Assembly: GCA_016763995.1 (NCBI GenBank)
Contig: JAESST010000008.1
Span: forward strand, 1-35,974
DNA from: Flavobacteriales bacterium
GTDB taxonomy: Bacteria; Bacteroidota; Bacteroidia; Flavobacteriales_E; Vicingaceae
Length of the DNA stretch: 35,974 nucleotides
Reading direction: 5' to 3'
In this document: piece after piece, positions 1 to 8,692 of the stretch
Layout: every line of letters starts with the position of its first letter
Position numbering within the stretch: the first letter of the stretch is position 1
Made by a program: the position numbers and the translations under genes
Notes under the pieces: model-generated
What the model saw: the letters and a program-made list of their open reading frames with translations, nothing else
Told to the model about the DNA's origin: nothing
Database searches by the model: none

Positions 1-1
1 A

Positions 2-1162
2 CTAGAAAGTTTAGATGAAGTTGATCCAGAATTGCTAGAGACCCTTAAAAAATTAGGTATTTCAATTGAGGAGCAAGAACGATTAACTGGTGTAGCAGTA
101 GATGTAGTGATTGACAGTGTATCTGTAGCCACTTCATTCAAAAAGAAATTGGGCGAATTAGGCATTATCTTTTGCTCATTTAGCGAAGCAGTGCACGAAC
201 ACCCTGAATTGGTCAAAAAATATTTAGGAACAGTTGTTCCGACTTCAGATAATTTTTACGCGGCATTAAATTCTGCAGTATTTACTGATGGTTCGTTCTG
301 CTACATTCCAAAAGGCACAAAATGCCCTATGGAATTATCTACTTACTTTAGAATTAACGAAGCCAATACTGGACAGTTTGAAAGAACACTTGTAATAGCT
401 GACGAAGGGAGTCATGTAAGTTATTTGGAAGGCTGTACGGCTCCGATGCGAGATGAGAACCAATTGCACGCTGCGGTAGTTGAACTTGTTGCATTAGACA
501 ACGCAGAGATTAAATATTCAACGATTCAAAATTGGTACCCTGGTAGCAAAGAAGGAAAAGGTGGTATTTTCAACTTTGTTACTAAACGTGGATTGTGCAT
601 GGAGAATTCTAAAATTTCTTGGACACAAGTTGAGACAGGTTCTGCAGTTACATGGAAATACCCAGGTTGTATGTTAAAAGGAAACAACTCTATTGGTGAA
701 TTCTACTCGGTAGCGGTTACTGCAAATCATCAACAGGCAGATACAGGTTCCAAAATGATTCACATCGGAAAGAACACAAAAAGCACCATTATTTCTAAAG
801 GAATTTCAGCTGGTAAAGCTCAAAACTCCTATAGAGGTTTGGTTAAAATTAACAAAGGAGCAAGCAACAGTAGAAACTTCACACAGTGTGACTCTTTACT
901 AATGGGAAATAACTGTGGAGCGCATACCTTCCCTTACATTGAAGTAAACAACTCTAGTTCTAAAGTAGAACATGAGGCGACTACTTCGAAAATTGGGGAA
1001 GATCAAATCTTTTATTGCAAGCAAAGAGGAATGGATGAAGATACAGCCATTAACTTGATTGTAAATGGATATTGTAAAGAAGTATTAAACCAACTGCCGA
1101 TGGAATTTGCAGTTGAAGCTCAAAAATTATTAGAAATTAGTTTAGAAGGATCGGTGGGCTAA
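2..1162 (+). CDS. sufB: SufB, Fe-S cluster scaffold subunit (5' end missing)
   Basis: Reading frame is open from base 2 to a TAA at 1160-1162, giving about 386 residues. Full SufB proteins are usually near 480, so roughly the first 95 residues lie outside the window. The sequence has the SufB core: a long beta-helix region, the C-terminal stretch [11 protein letters not shown], then [23 protein letters not shown] and an alpha-helical tail. SufB forms the SufBC2D complex in the cytosol and is where the nascent Fe-S cluster is built. sufC and sufD follow, which fixes the assignment. The TTG at base 32 is an internal leucine codon, not a start. Confidence 0.96.
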   Translation, partial: LESLDEVDPELLETLKKLGISIEEQERLTGVAVDVVIDSVSVATSFKKKLGELGIIFCSFSEAVHEHPELVKKYLGTVVPTSDNFYAALNSAVFTDGSFCYIPKGTKCPMELSTYFRINEANTGQFERTLVIADEGSHVSYLEGCTAPMRDENQLHAAVVELVALDNAEIKYSTIQNWYPGSKEGKGGIFNFVTKRGLCMENSKISWTQVETGSAVTWKYPGCMLKGNNSIGEFYSVAVTANHQQADTGSKMIHIGKNTKSTIISKGISAGKAQNSYRGLVKINKGASNSRNFTQCDSLLMGNNCGAHTFPYIEVNNSSSKVEHEATTSKIGEDQIFYCKQRGMDEDTAINLIVNGYCKEVLNQLPMEFAVEAQKLLEISLEGSVG

Positions 1163-1201
1163 AGCCAATTAAAAATCTTTGAATTACAAATTACAAAATA
1201 A

Positions 1202-1243
1202 AATTTTGTCCTACTAGTACAGAGTCGAAGTTCAGACAAAATT
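1202..1243. other. sufB-sufC intercistronic inverted repeat
   Basis: A perfect 9-base inverted repeat (AATTTTGTC at 1202-1210, GACAAAATT at 1235-1243) lies in the 94-base gap between sufB and sufC. The loop is 24 bases and there is no U-tract, so it does not look like a terminator. It could stabilise or process the mRNA. The function is a guess. Confidence 0.35.
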
Positions 1244-1256
1244 CAACATTATAACA

Positions 1257-2018
1257 ATGATTAAGATAGAAAATTTACACGCTTCCATTGATGGAAACGA
1301 AATCTTAAAAGGAATCAACCTAGAAGTTAAAGCAGGAGAAGTTCATGCTATCATGGGTCCAAACGGTTCAGGAAAAAGCACACTTGCAAATGTTTTAGCA
1401 GGAAGAGATGAATATAAAGTTTCAGAAGGTTCTGTTATTTTTTTAGGAGAAGATTTATTGGACATGGAACCGGAAGATCGTTCAAGAGCGGGATTATTCT
1501 TGGCTTTTCAATATCCTGTTGAAATTCCCGGTGTAAGCAACATCAACTTCTTAAAAACTGCCATTAATGAAGCACGTGAGAAGAAAGGCTTAAAGCCAAT
1601 GAGCGCAAAAGACTTTTTGAGAAGAGTTAAAGAAAAGTCGAAATTAGTTGAATTAGGTGGCCGTTTGGCTAATCGTTCTGTGAATGAAGGATTTTCTGGA
1701 GGAGAAAAAAAGAGGAATGAAATTTTTCAAATGGCAATGCTAGAGCCAAAGCTTTCCATTTTAGACGAAACTGATTCAGGTTTAGACATTGATGCATTGA
1801 GAATTGTTGCCAATGGAGTAAATGAGTTAAAAACAAAAGACAATGCTTCAATTGTAATTACTCACTACCAAAGGTTGTTAGACTATATTATTCCAGATTT
1901 TGTACATGTTCTTTACAAAGGTAAAATCGTAAAAACAGGACCAAAAGAATTAGCCCTTGAATTAGAAGAAAAGGGTTACGATTGGATCATTCAAGAACAA
2001 GAAACTATTTCTACATAA
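1257..2018 (+). CDS. sufC: SufC, ABC-type ATPase of Fe-S assembly
   Basis: A 253-residue soluble ABC ATPase. The Walker A GPNGSGKST is at residues 34-42, the signature FSGGEKKRNEI at about 146-155, Walker B with the SufC-type continuation LSILDETDSGLDIDAL at 167-181, and the switch His in ITHYQRLL near 203. The asparagine after KKR in the signature and the DETDSGLD run are typical of SufC and not of transporter ATPases. It drives the SufB-SufD scaffold through ATP hydrolysis. It starts at ATG 1257, 94 bases after sufB, and ends two bases before the chosen sufD start. Confidence 0.97.
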   Translation: MIKIENLHASIDGNEILKGINLEVKAGEVHAIMGPNGSGKSTLANVLAGRDEYKVSEGSVIFLGEDLLDMEPEDRSRAGLFLAFQYPVEIPGVSNINFLKTAINEAREKKGLKPMSAKDFLRRVKEKSKLVELGGRLANRSVNEGFSGGEKKRNEIFQMAMLEPKLSILDETDSGLDIDALRIVANGVNELKTKDNASIVITHYQRLLDYIIPDFVHVLYKGKIVKTGPKELALELEEKGYDWIIQEQETIST

Positions 2019-2020
2019 GC

Positions 2021-3316
2021 ATGGAGGTATTACAAGAAACAAAAGATATGACTGCTAAAGAGCAATTTCTATCTCACTTTGATACACAAGACTTCTCTTT
2101 TGATGAAAGCTTTTCAATTGAAAAAAGAGAAGAAGCAAAAAAGATTATTGAAGACTTAAGCTTCCCAACTTCAAAAGACGAATACTGGAAATACACTAGA
2201 ACAAATCGTATTGTAAAAGGAAAATACTCCATTTCAATTCCAGAAAATGAAATGGAATTAGATTTGGCAATTCCTTCTAAAAATTGTATCGTATTAGTAA
2301 ACGGGTATTATAGCCCTGAACTAAGTTTTATCGAATCAGCTGAGGGGATACTTTTTTCTAGTCTTTCAAAAGCAAAGAGCAGCAACGAAATGGTGCAAAA
2401 GCATTTTGGATCGCTGACCAAAAAGGATGAGATTTTTGCGATGATTAACACTGCCTATCATCAAGATGGAGCTGTTTTACATTTAGGTAAGAATGTTCAA
2501 GCAAATGAGGTTTACTACATCATAAATCTTATAGATGATGATCATATTCTTTCTAATCCAAGAAATTTTATTTTCATGGAACAAGGAAGTAATGCGAAGG
2601 TCGTTTTGAAAACGATAAATTCTTCGAATACAGGAACCTTCACCAATATGGTAACTGAGGTTTTTGTAGAAAAAAACGCTCAGTTAGAAATTAACAAAGT
2701 ACAAGACGAATCAGAAAGTTCATTCCAAATCGCTACTGAACAGATTGTTCAAGCGAACGACAGCACTTTCAAAATAAACACTTTTACCTTAAGCGGTAAC
2801 ATTGTAAGAAACAACTTAAACATTGATTCTCTAGGTAAAAACACCATGACTTATCTGAATGGATTGTATCCACTGAAAGGCAAGCAACATGTTGACAATC
2901 ATTCATACCTCTTACATCGGGAACCAAATTGCGAATCGCATGAATTGTATAAAGGCATTTTAAACGATCAATCGACAGGAGTATTTAATGGAAAGGTTTT
3001 TGTGCACAGAGAAGCACAAAAAACAAATGCATTTCAATCGAATGCAAACATTGTGATGTCAGATACTGCCACAATAAATTCTAAGCCTGAGCTAGAAATT
3101 TATGCAGACGATGTAAAATGTAGTCACGGTTCTACAACCGGACAGTTAGATGATGAAGCATTGTTTTATTTGAGAGCAAGAGGTTTATCAAAAGAAAGCG
3201 CAAGAGCTGTTTTAGTTAATGCTTTTGCATCCGATGTAATTGAGCAAATAGGTGTAGAGGCTATAAAAGATGAAATCAAACAATTTATTGACGACAATTA
3301 TCAAGGGATAAAATAA
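2021..3316 (+). CDS. sufD: SufD, Fe-S scaffold partner of SufB
   Basis: A 431-residue protein starting at ATG 2021, two bases after the sufC stop. A longer in-frame start at 1982 would overlap sufC by 37 bases and adds a non-conserved peptide, so it was not used. ATG 2048 is another possible start. The C-terminal third carries the SufB/SufD family signature: ELYKGILNDQSTGVFNGKVFV, then DDVKCSHGSTTGQLDDEALFYLRARG and a helical end. SufD pairs with SufB in SufBC2D and is needed for iron acquisition. The N-terminal part is divergent, as is usual in Bacteroidota. Confidence 0.95.
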   Translation: MEVLQETKDMTAKEQFLSHFDTQDFSFDESFSIEKREEAKKIIEDLSFPTSKDEYWKYTRTNRIVKGKYSISIPENEMELDLAIPSKNCIVLVNGYYSPELSFIESAEGILFSSLSKAKSSNEMVQKHFGSLTKKDEIFAMINTAYHQDGAVLHLGKNVQANEVYYIINLIDDDHILSNPRNFIFMEQGSNAKVVLKTINSSNTGTFTNMVTEVFVEKNAQLEINKVQDESESSFQIATEQIVQANDSTFKINTFTLSGNIVRNNLNIDSLGKNTMTYLNGLYPLKGKQHVDNHSYLLHREPNCESHELYKGILNDQSTGVFNGKVFVHREAQKTNAFQSNANIVMSDTATINSKPELEIYADDVKCSHGSTTGQLDDEALFYLRARGLSKESARAVLVNAFASDVIEQIGVEAIKDEIKQFIDDNYQGIK

Positions 3317-3322
3317 AGGTAC

Positions 3323-3352
3323 ATCGAAAGGTTTTTTATTGCGCCTTTCGAT
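3323..3352. other. sufD-sufS intercistronic hairpin
   Basis: ATCGAAAGG (3323-3331) and CCTTTCGAT (3344-3352) form a perfect 9-bp stem with a 12-base loop just after the sufD stop. The sequence after it is AAATAGAAATC, not a U-tract, so complete termination is unlikely. Partial termination or 3'-end protection of the sufBCD message is possible. Confidence 0.4.
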
Positions 3353-3423
3353 AAATAGAAATCACTCAAAGAGCGACAAAATTAATAGTAGAAGCTTCAA
3401 ATTAGAATGACATAACTAGTTAA

Positions 3424-4647
3424 ATGAAAAAATTCGACGTAAATACCATTAGAAAAGATTTTCCAATTCTTTCTCGTAAAGTAAATGGAAGACCTTTGGT
3501 TTACCTCGACAATGGGGCTACCGCTCAAAAACCACAGGTGGTTATTGACTCGCTTATTAATTATTACAGCCATGAAAATGCAAACATTCACAGAGGGGTT
3601 CACACCCTAAGTCAGGAGGCAACAACGGCTTACGAAACAACTAGAGAAAAAGTACAACGCTATCTAAATGCCGAACACAAAGAAGAAATTATCTTTACCA
3701 AAGGAACAACAGATGGAATCAACTTAATTGCCAATTCATTTGGAAAACAAAACATTCAAAAGGGTGATGAGGTAATTATTACAACCATGGAACACCACTC
3801 CAACATAGTGCCTTGGCAAATGATTTGTGAAGAAAAAGAGGCTAATTTAAAAGTAATTCCTATCAACGATAAAGGTGAATTAATTTTAGAAGAATTTAAG
3901 AAGCTCCTTTCTCCTAGAACTAAAATAGTAGCTTTAACTCACATTAGCAATACATTAGGGACAATAAACCCAGTAAAAGAAATCATCGAATTGGCTCATC
4001 AACAAAATGTGCCGGTTTTAATAGATGGTGCTCAACGAGTGGCTCACAATGCTCCTGATGTTAGAGAATTGGATGTTGATTTCTATGTTTTTAGCTTACA
4101 TAAAATGTTCGGACCCACAGGGATTGGAATTCTTTATGGTAAAAAGGCCTTGCTTGAAAGCATTCCTCCTTACCAAGGTGGTGGAGATATGATTAAAACA
4201 GTAAGTTTTGAGAAAACGACTTACAATGAATTGCCTCATAAGTTTGAAGCTGGCACACCCAATATTGCAGCGGGGATAGCTACTGCTGCTGCTTTAGATT
4301 ACATCAATGCTTTAGATTGGGAAGGAATTCATAAGCATGAGACAGAATTATTAGCCTATGCCACCAAGTGTTTAAAAGAGATTGATGGTTTAAAAATTAT
4401 AGGAGAAGCTGAACAGAAAGCAAGTGTTATTTCTTTTATTGTTGAAGGAATTCATGCCTACGACATTGGTGTAATTATAGACAAAATGGGAGTGGCTGTG
4501 AGAACAGGTCATCATTGTACTCAGCCCTTGATGGAACGTTTTGGAATTTTAGGTACCATAAGAGCTTCTTTCACTTTTTACAATACCAAAGAAGAGGTAG
4601 ATTTGCTAATTAGTGCTTTGCAAAAAGCCATTAAAATGTTAGCATAA
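3424..4647 (+). CDS. sufS: SufS, group II cysteine desulfurase
   Basis: A 407-residue PLP enzyme that removes sulfur from cysteine as a persulfide for Fe-S assembly. The PLP lysine is in VFSLHKMFGPTG (Lys227), the PLP-binding Asp is in LIDGAQRVAHN (Asp201), the stacking His is in TTMEHHSN (near 124), and the catalytic Cys365 lies in the group II motif RTGHHCTQPLM. The usual dimer-swapped beta-hairpin of SufS is present. It ends in TAATG, where its stop overlaps the sufE start by one base, so the two are translationally coupled, matching the known SufS-SufE partnership. Confidence 0.97.
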   Translation: MKKFDVNTIRKDFPILSRKVNGRPLVYLDNGATAQKPQVVIDSLINYYSHENANIHRGVHTLSQEATTAYETTREKVQRYLNAEHKEEIIFTKGTTDGINLIANSFGKQNIQKGDEVIITTMEHHSNIVPWQMICEEKEANLKVIPINDKGELILEEFKKLLSPRTKIVALTHISNTLGTINPVKEIIELAHQQNVPVLIDGAQRVAHNAPDVRELDVDFYVFSLHKMFGPTGIGILYGKKALLESIPPYQGGGDMIKTVSFEKTTYNELPHKFEAGTPNIAAGIATAAALDYINALDWEGIHKHETELLAYATKCLKEIDGLKIIGEAEQKASVISFIVEGIHAYDIGVIIDKMGVAVRTGHHCTQPLMERFGILGTIRASFTFYNTKEEVDLLISALQKAIKMLA

Positions 4648-5066
4648 TGAGTATTCAAGAAAGACAAGACGAGGTAATTGAAGAGTTTGAAATGTTCGAA
4701 GATTGGATGGACAAATATGAATACCTGATTTCTTTAGGAAAAGAATTACCCATTATAAAAGAGGATAAAAAAGTAGAAGAGAACATTATTAAAGGCTGTC
4801 AATCTAGAGTTTGGTTAGCTGCCGATTTGCAAATCGATAGAATTCATTTTACAGCAGATAGCGATGCAATTATTACCAAAGGAATTATTTCCTTGATGAT
4901 TCGTGTATTAACAGATAGCACTCCGAAAGAAATTATTGAAACTGAACTTTATTTCATAGATAAAGTTGGGTTGAAAGAACACCTCTCCCCGACTCGTTCA
5001 AACGGACTGGTGAGTATGGTAAAACAAATGAAAATGTACGCCATTGCATATTCTACAAAAGTTTAA
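4647..5066 (+). CDS. sufE: SufE, sulfur-acceptor protein
   Basis: A 139-residue protein that takes persulfide sulfur from SufS and passes it to SufB. The acceptor Cys51 sits in KGCQSRVWL, at the same position as in characterised SufE. The C-terminal LSPTRSNGLVSMVKQMKMYA is also typical. Its start overlaps the sufS stop by one base (TAATG). The next gene follows after 26 bases. Confidence 0.97.
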   Translation: MSIQERQDEVIEEFEMFEDWMDKYEYLISLGKELPIIKEDKKVEENIIKGCQSRVWLAADLQIDRIHFTADSDAIITKGIISLMIRVLTDSTPKEIIETELYFIDKVGLKEHLSPTRSNGLVSMVKQMKMYAIAYSTKV

Positions 5067-5092
5067 TATTAATAGACCAAGCACTATAGATC

Positions 5093-5428
5093 ATGAGTAA
5101 AAAGGATATTAAAGAGCTTTCAAAAAAGGACGTTGAAAATCAAGTAATCGATGTGTTAAAAACCATCTTTGATCCTGAGATTCCTGTTAACATTTATGAC
5201 CTCGGGTTAATCTACTTCGTTATTGTAGATGAGGAATTCAATGTAAAAATTGAAATGACTTTGACTTCTCCGAATTGCCCTGTAGCGGAATCTTTACCAG
5301 AAGAAGTAAGAGTAAAAGCGGAAGGTTGTTGGTGTGTTAAATCTGCTGAAGTAGAAATCGTTTGGGATCCAACTTGGGACAAAGAGATGATGAGCGAAGA
5401 GGCAAAATATGAACTTGGTTTTATGTAA
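5093..5428 (+). CDS. SufT/MIP18-like (DUF59) Fe-S maturation factor
   Basis: A 111-residue single-domain MIP18/DUF59 protein. It has the signature FDPEIPVNIYDLGLIY (residues 27-41), the reactive-cysteine motif TSPNCPVAESLPEEV (Cys62), and the SUF-linked ending WDPTWDKEMMSEEAKYELG. Proteins of this type help mature or transfer Fe-S clusters, and this one sits in the suf operon between sufE and the DUF2480 gene. Residues 77-82 read EGCWCV where relatives usually have a short non-cysteine linker such as PGV, so a CxC pair is added here. Whether that is functional is unknown. Often named sufT or yitW-like. Confidence 0.9.
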   Translation: MSKKDIKELSKKDVENQVIDVLKTIFDPEIPVNIYDLGLIYFVIVDEEFNVKIEMTLTSPNCPVAESLPEEVRVKAEGCWCVKSAEVEIVWDPTWDKEMMSEEAKYELGFM

Positions 5429-5434
5429 TATAGA

Positions 5435-5947
5435 ATGTCAGAAGAAATTATCAATAGAGTAGTCAATAGCGGCCTAATCACCTTTAACTTAGAGGAATTA
5501 TTTCCTGAAGGAGAAAGAGTCCTTTATGATATAAAAGCTAATCTATGGCAAGAATTGGCCTTAAAGGAAAAAGATTTTAGAGATTTTGTAAAGGAACATG
5601 ATTGGTCTATGTACCAAGGCCAATTTGTTGCCCTACACTGCTCTGTTGACGCCATTATTCCTACTTGGGCTTACATGCTTTTGGCAACTAAACTTGCTCC
5701 TTTTGCCAAAAAAGTTGTTTTCGGAAATTTAAAGGAATTGGAAACCGTATTATTTGATGAAGCAATCGCCAAAATCAATCCACAAGATTATCAAGACGCT
5801 AGAGTAGTTATTAAAGGCTGCAGTGATAGAGAGGTGCCCACTTCCGCTTATGTAAAACTAACTGCTCTGTTACAGCCAGTAGCTAAGATTCTGATGTACG
5901 GTGAACCGTGCAGTACGGTTCCTCTGTATAAGAAACCAAGAAATTAA
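5435..5947 (+). CDS. DUF2480 family protein, putative SUF accessory factor
   Basis: A 170-residue soluble protein recognised as DUF2480, a family I know mainly from Bacteroidota. It starts six bases after the preceding gene, so it is very probably the last gene of the suf operon. Its only three cysteines are each followed by serine: ALHCSVDAI (Cys69), IKGCSDREVP (Cys129) and YGEPCSTVPLYK (Cys159). No signal peptide or membrane segment is visible. The biochemical role is unknown. Position and cysteine pattern suggest binding iron, sulfur or a cluster, which is inference. It converges on the next gene with only nine bases between, and no clear terminator is visible. Confidence 0.85.
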   Translation: MSEEIINRVVNSGLITFNLEELFPEGERVLYDIKANLWQELALKEKDFRDFVKEHDWSMYQGQFVALHCSVDAIIPTWAYMLLATKLAPFAKKVVFGNLKELETVLFDEAIAKINPQDYQDARVVIKGCSDREVPTSAYVKLTALLQPVAKILMYGEPCSTVPLYKKPRN

Positions 5948-5956
5948 TTCTTCTCT

Positions 5957-8341
5957 TTAATTAATCCTATTCTTTTCGTCTTCGGCACCAGAATTTCTTC
6001 TCCGCTTTTCTTTCACATCACTCTGACCAAAAGTATAACTTAGGAAAAAGCTAATATTTCTGCTATCTCCTCCTCCAGTTCCAGTTAAGAATAGGTCTCC
6101 GAACTTATTCTCAGCTCTCCAAGGACTTGTGTACAATACATCATTAAATGATAGCTTTCCTGTCCAATCTTTCCACCTTTTTTGAATTGCTAAGTTCAAC
6201 GAACCAATGCTCTTTGTTTTAAAAGTTCCTCTCCAAATTGAAGGTCCACTATACCAACCGCTCACTTCAAACTTAAAATCTTTAGGCAGCGTAAATGTAT
6301 TCTGAGCAAACCCACCATATACTGTTCTATTCGTTGGAATAAAGTCTGGATGGTTCGCCGTAAATTGAGTGTAATATAGATAAGTACTTGCGTAAACATT
6401 CCACCATTCTCTCAGCTTAAAAGGGTAGCTAACACTGAAGTTGTACACTTGCTGATCCGCTACATTTCGTGTATTGATAAAACTTACTCGATCTCCTTCC
6501 GCTTCCGTTACTTCTGCAAAAAAATCAGAGATGTAAGAATAAGTAAAACTTGTATTTAACGTATACTTATAAATATTTGATAGCTTAATATTATCTGTAA
6601 ACTGAGGCTGTAAAAATGGATTCCCTTTTCTAAAGCTCAGCTCATTAATCTGCGATTCAAACGGATTTAAATTCTGATAGTTTGGACGTTGGATTCTTTT
6701 ACTATACGTCAATGCAGCGGTATTATTTCGATTTACTTCATATGTGATTCCTCCTGAAGGAAATAAATTAAAGTAATCCCGCTTTACACTCTTGTCTGTA
6801 TTTGAAGTGAAAGATTCTAGATTTCCTTCTGACTCGGTCTGTTCCCCTCTTAAACCTGCTTGAAAATTCCATTTTTTATACTTGTATTTGTAATTCAAAT
6901 ATCCTGCTATAATCGTTTCTTGATAGTCGAAAGTATTACTTCTTGAACTATCCAAGCTATTGATTCCATTCTCGACCTCATAAAAGTCAAATACATTATC
7001 TGTTAATACGTTTGAAACTTTGGTTCCTACTAACAAAACACCTTTCCATAATTTTTGCTCGTAGTCAATTTTTCCGCTAAGTACAGTAATATCTATTGGT
7101 GTTTTTTGGAAATTTACATTTCTACTTAACTCTACTCCACTTGGAGAATCATAGATATTCGGTTGTAAACTTTTCTTATCCTGATTATAAATTACTCCAT
7201 CAAAATCAACGCTAAGTCTCCTCCCGTTAGTATCTTGATAGGTATAATTTACATTTGCGTTCAAATTCAGAACTTCATTTTCTTCCTCATTTGGAGCTCT
7301 TAAAACACTATCTACCTCACTATTAATTTGACTAATCGGTGTTATTGAAGTTGACTCTCCATATCGTCTATTTAAATTCCCTCCTAGGGCAAAACTTAAT
7401 GTGTTTTTTGTATCTAGATAATAATCCCCACCAATATTCAGACGATCATTCTCCATATCTGCGACTGATTCTGTTTCTCCATCAAAAACATTGCTACCCT
7501 GTAGCCGTAGCATATCAAAGAAGCCTGTCCTTTTCCCTTGAAAATGAGAATAAGTACCGAATAAGGCATAGTTTTTACTTCTATGGTTCAGGTTTAATGT
7601 TGTGTTATTTCTTCCAAAGTCTCCATAGGTGAAAGTATTGGTAATGCTTCCTTTTGTTCCTAAGCCTTTTTCACGTTTTAAAATAATATTTAAGATCCCT
7701 CCGGTTCCTGCTGCGTCATATTTTGAAGATGGTTGTGTGATTATCTCAATGCTTTCTATCTCTTCTGCACGAATGCTTTTCAGGTAATTGGTTAAGTCTG
7801 TTCCTTGAAGGAAACTTTGTTTTCCATTGATGTAGACCGTTACTCCAGACTTTCCTTCCAAGATAATATTGTCGTCATTATCTACTTGTAAACCTGGAGC
7901 CTTCCTTAACAATTCTACTCCGTTATCTCCAATTGTACTCAGGTTCTTTGAGACATTGAATATCGTTTTATCTGGCTCAACTTGAATCATTGGTTTCTCA
8001 GCAGCGATGGTAACTTCACCCAATTTAGTAGCACTTGCCTTCATGCTAAGCTTTCCCAAAACTCCTTTGTCTTTTTCTAAATCAATTAATCGAGTTGTAT
8101 TTGCATATCCTATAAAACTTATTACCAAACGATAGTTATTTTCTGTCAGATGAGTAAATCGAAAGCTTCCATCTCCACGGGTAGTTTCCACTTTTTGAAC
8201 GGTACTATCACTTTTAAAAAGTTGTAAGGTTGCGTATGGAAGAGGATTCCCTTCTTCATCTATCACAAAGCCTTGAGCGGATTGAGCTATTGAAAAAACA
8301 GAGATACAAATGGATAGAATAAATAGAATTATTTTCATCAA
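5957..8341 (-). CDS. TonB-receptor-like outer-membrane beta-barrel protein
   Basis: A 794-residue protein with a signal peptide (cleavage probably after FSIAQSAQ, about residue 22), a carboxypeptidase-regulatory-like domain at about 24-105 (GFVIDEEGNPLPYATLQLF, GSFRFTHL, FIGYANTTRLIDL), a plug-like domain at about 120-225 (LLRKAPGLQVDNDDNIILEG, GTGGILNIILKREKG) and a C-terminal barrel with many aromatic beta-strands. The charged tail after the last strand (KEKRRRNSGAEDEKNRIN) is common in the Bacteroidota outer-membrane beta-barrel family. No TonB box is clear, so it may be a receptor or a signalling barrel. The substrate cannot be read. The gene stands alone, convergent with the suf operon and divergent from the next gene. 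Confidence 0.88.
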   Translation of the reverse strand: MMKIILFILSICISVFSIAQSAQGFVIDEEGNPLPYATLQLFKSDSTVQKVETTRGDGSFRFTHLTENNYRLVISFIGYANTTRLIDLEKDKGVLGKLSMKASATKLGEVTIAAEKPMIQVEPDKTIFNVSKNLSTIGDNGVELLRKAPGLQVDNDDNIILEGKSGVTVYINGKQSFLQGTDLTNYLKSIRAEEIESIEIITQPSSKYDAAGTGGILNIILKREKGLGTKGSITNTFTYGDFGRNNTTLNLNHRSKNYALFGTYSHFQGKRTGFFDMLRLQGSNVFDGETESVADMENDRLNIGGDYYLDTKNTLSFALGGNLNRRYGESTSITPISQINSEVDSVLRAPNEEENEVLNLNANVNYTYQDTNGRRLSVDFDGVIYNQDKKSLQPNIYDSPSGVELSRNVNFQKTPIDITVLSGKIDYEQKLWKGVLLVGTKVSNVLTDNVFDFYEVENGINSLDSSRSNTFDYQETIIAGYLNYKYKYKKWNFQAGLRGEQTESEGNLESFTSNTDKSVKRDYFNLFPSGGITYEVNRNNTAALTYSKRIQRPNYQNLNPFESQINELSFRKGNPFLQPQFTDNIKLSNIYKYTLNTSFTYSYISDFFAEVTEAEGDRVSFINTRNVADQQVYNFSVSYPFKLREWWNVYASTYLYYTQFTANHPDFIPTNRTVYGGFAQNTFTLPKDFKFEVSGWYSGPSIWRGTFKTKSIGSLNLAIQKRWKDWTGKLSFNDVLYTSPWRAENKFGDLFLTGTGGGDSRNISFFLSYTFGQSDVKEKRRRNSGAEDEKNRIN

Positions 8342-8692
8342 TTTTTATTTTGGGCAAACTTCCCATATTTTTTTCATTCCAATTCTTAAAAAAAGATAAA
8401 GGGACTATTCAGTCGATAAACGGAATATCGATGCATTCAACTTTAGTAGTAGAGTATTTTATCTACTCTATTAAAATTGGAGAGATAATTATATAATCAA
8501 ACACATTCGTCGAAACTTTAACTATTCGTGTTTGTGTCAAGACTCAACTACTGATCTGATTATAAATTATTAAAACTTACTCTTTAGTTTATAGCTTACT
8601 CATAATTGTGATTACGTTGGAATATGTCCATTTTTTTAAACCAATTTATTTTTCGTAATCTTTGTATCAACCAATTATTCTAAAATAAACAC
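8342..8692. other. Intergenic region between divergent genes
   Basis: 351 bases, AT-rich, no coding signal. Visible elements: a short inverted repeat (AGAGTA and TACTCT, 7-base loop) near 8450-8470, and CAAACAC (8498-8504) with GTGTTTG (8528-8534). TAATCTTTG at 8656-8664 resembles the Bacteroidota -7 box but has three rather than two bases between TA and TTTG, so it is only a weak promoter candidate for the gene at 8693. No exact CAAAnnTA box for the leftward receptor gene was found. Confidence 0.4.

Noticed and set aside
1982-2020. Upstream extension of sufD
   Set aside because: It would overlap sufC by 37 bases and adds residues not typical of SufD. ATG 2021 fits directly after the sufC stop.
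8656-8664. TAATCTTTG as the promoter of the 8693 gene
   Set aside because: It has one base too many between TA and TTTG and no good -33 partner, so it was left as a weak note and not called.
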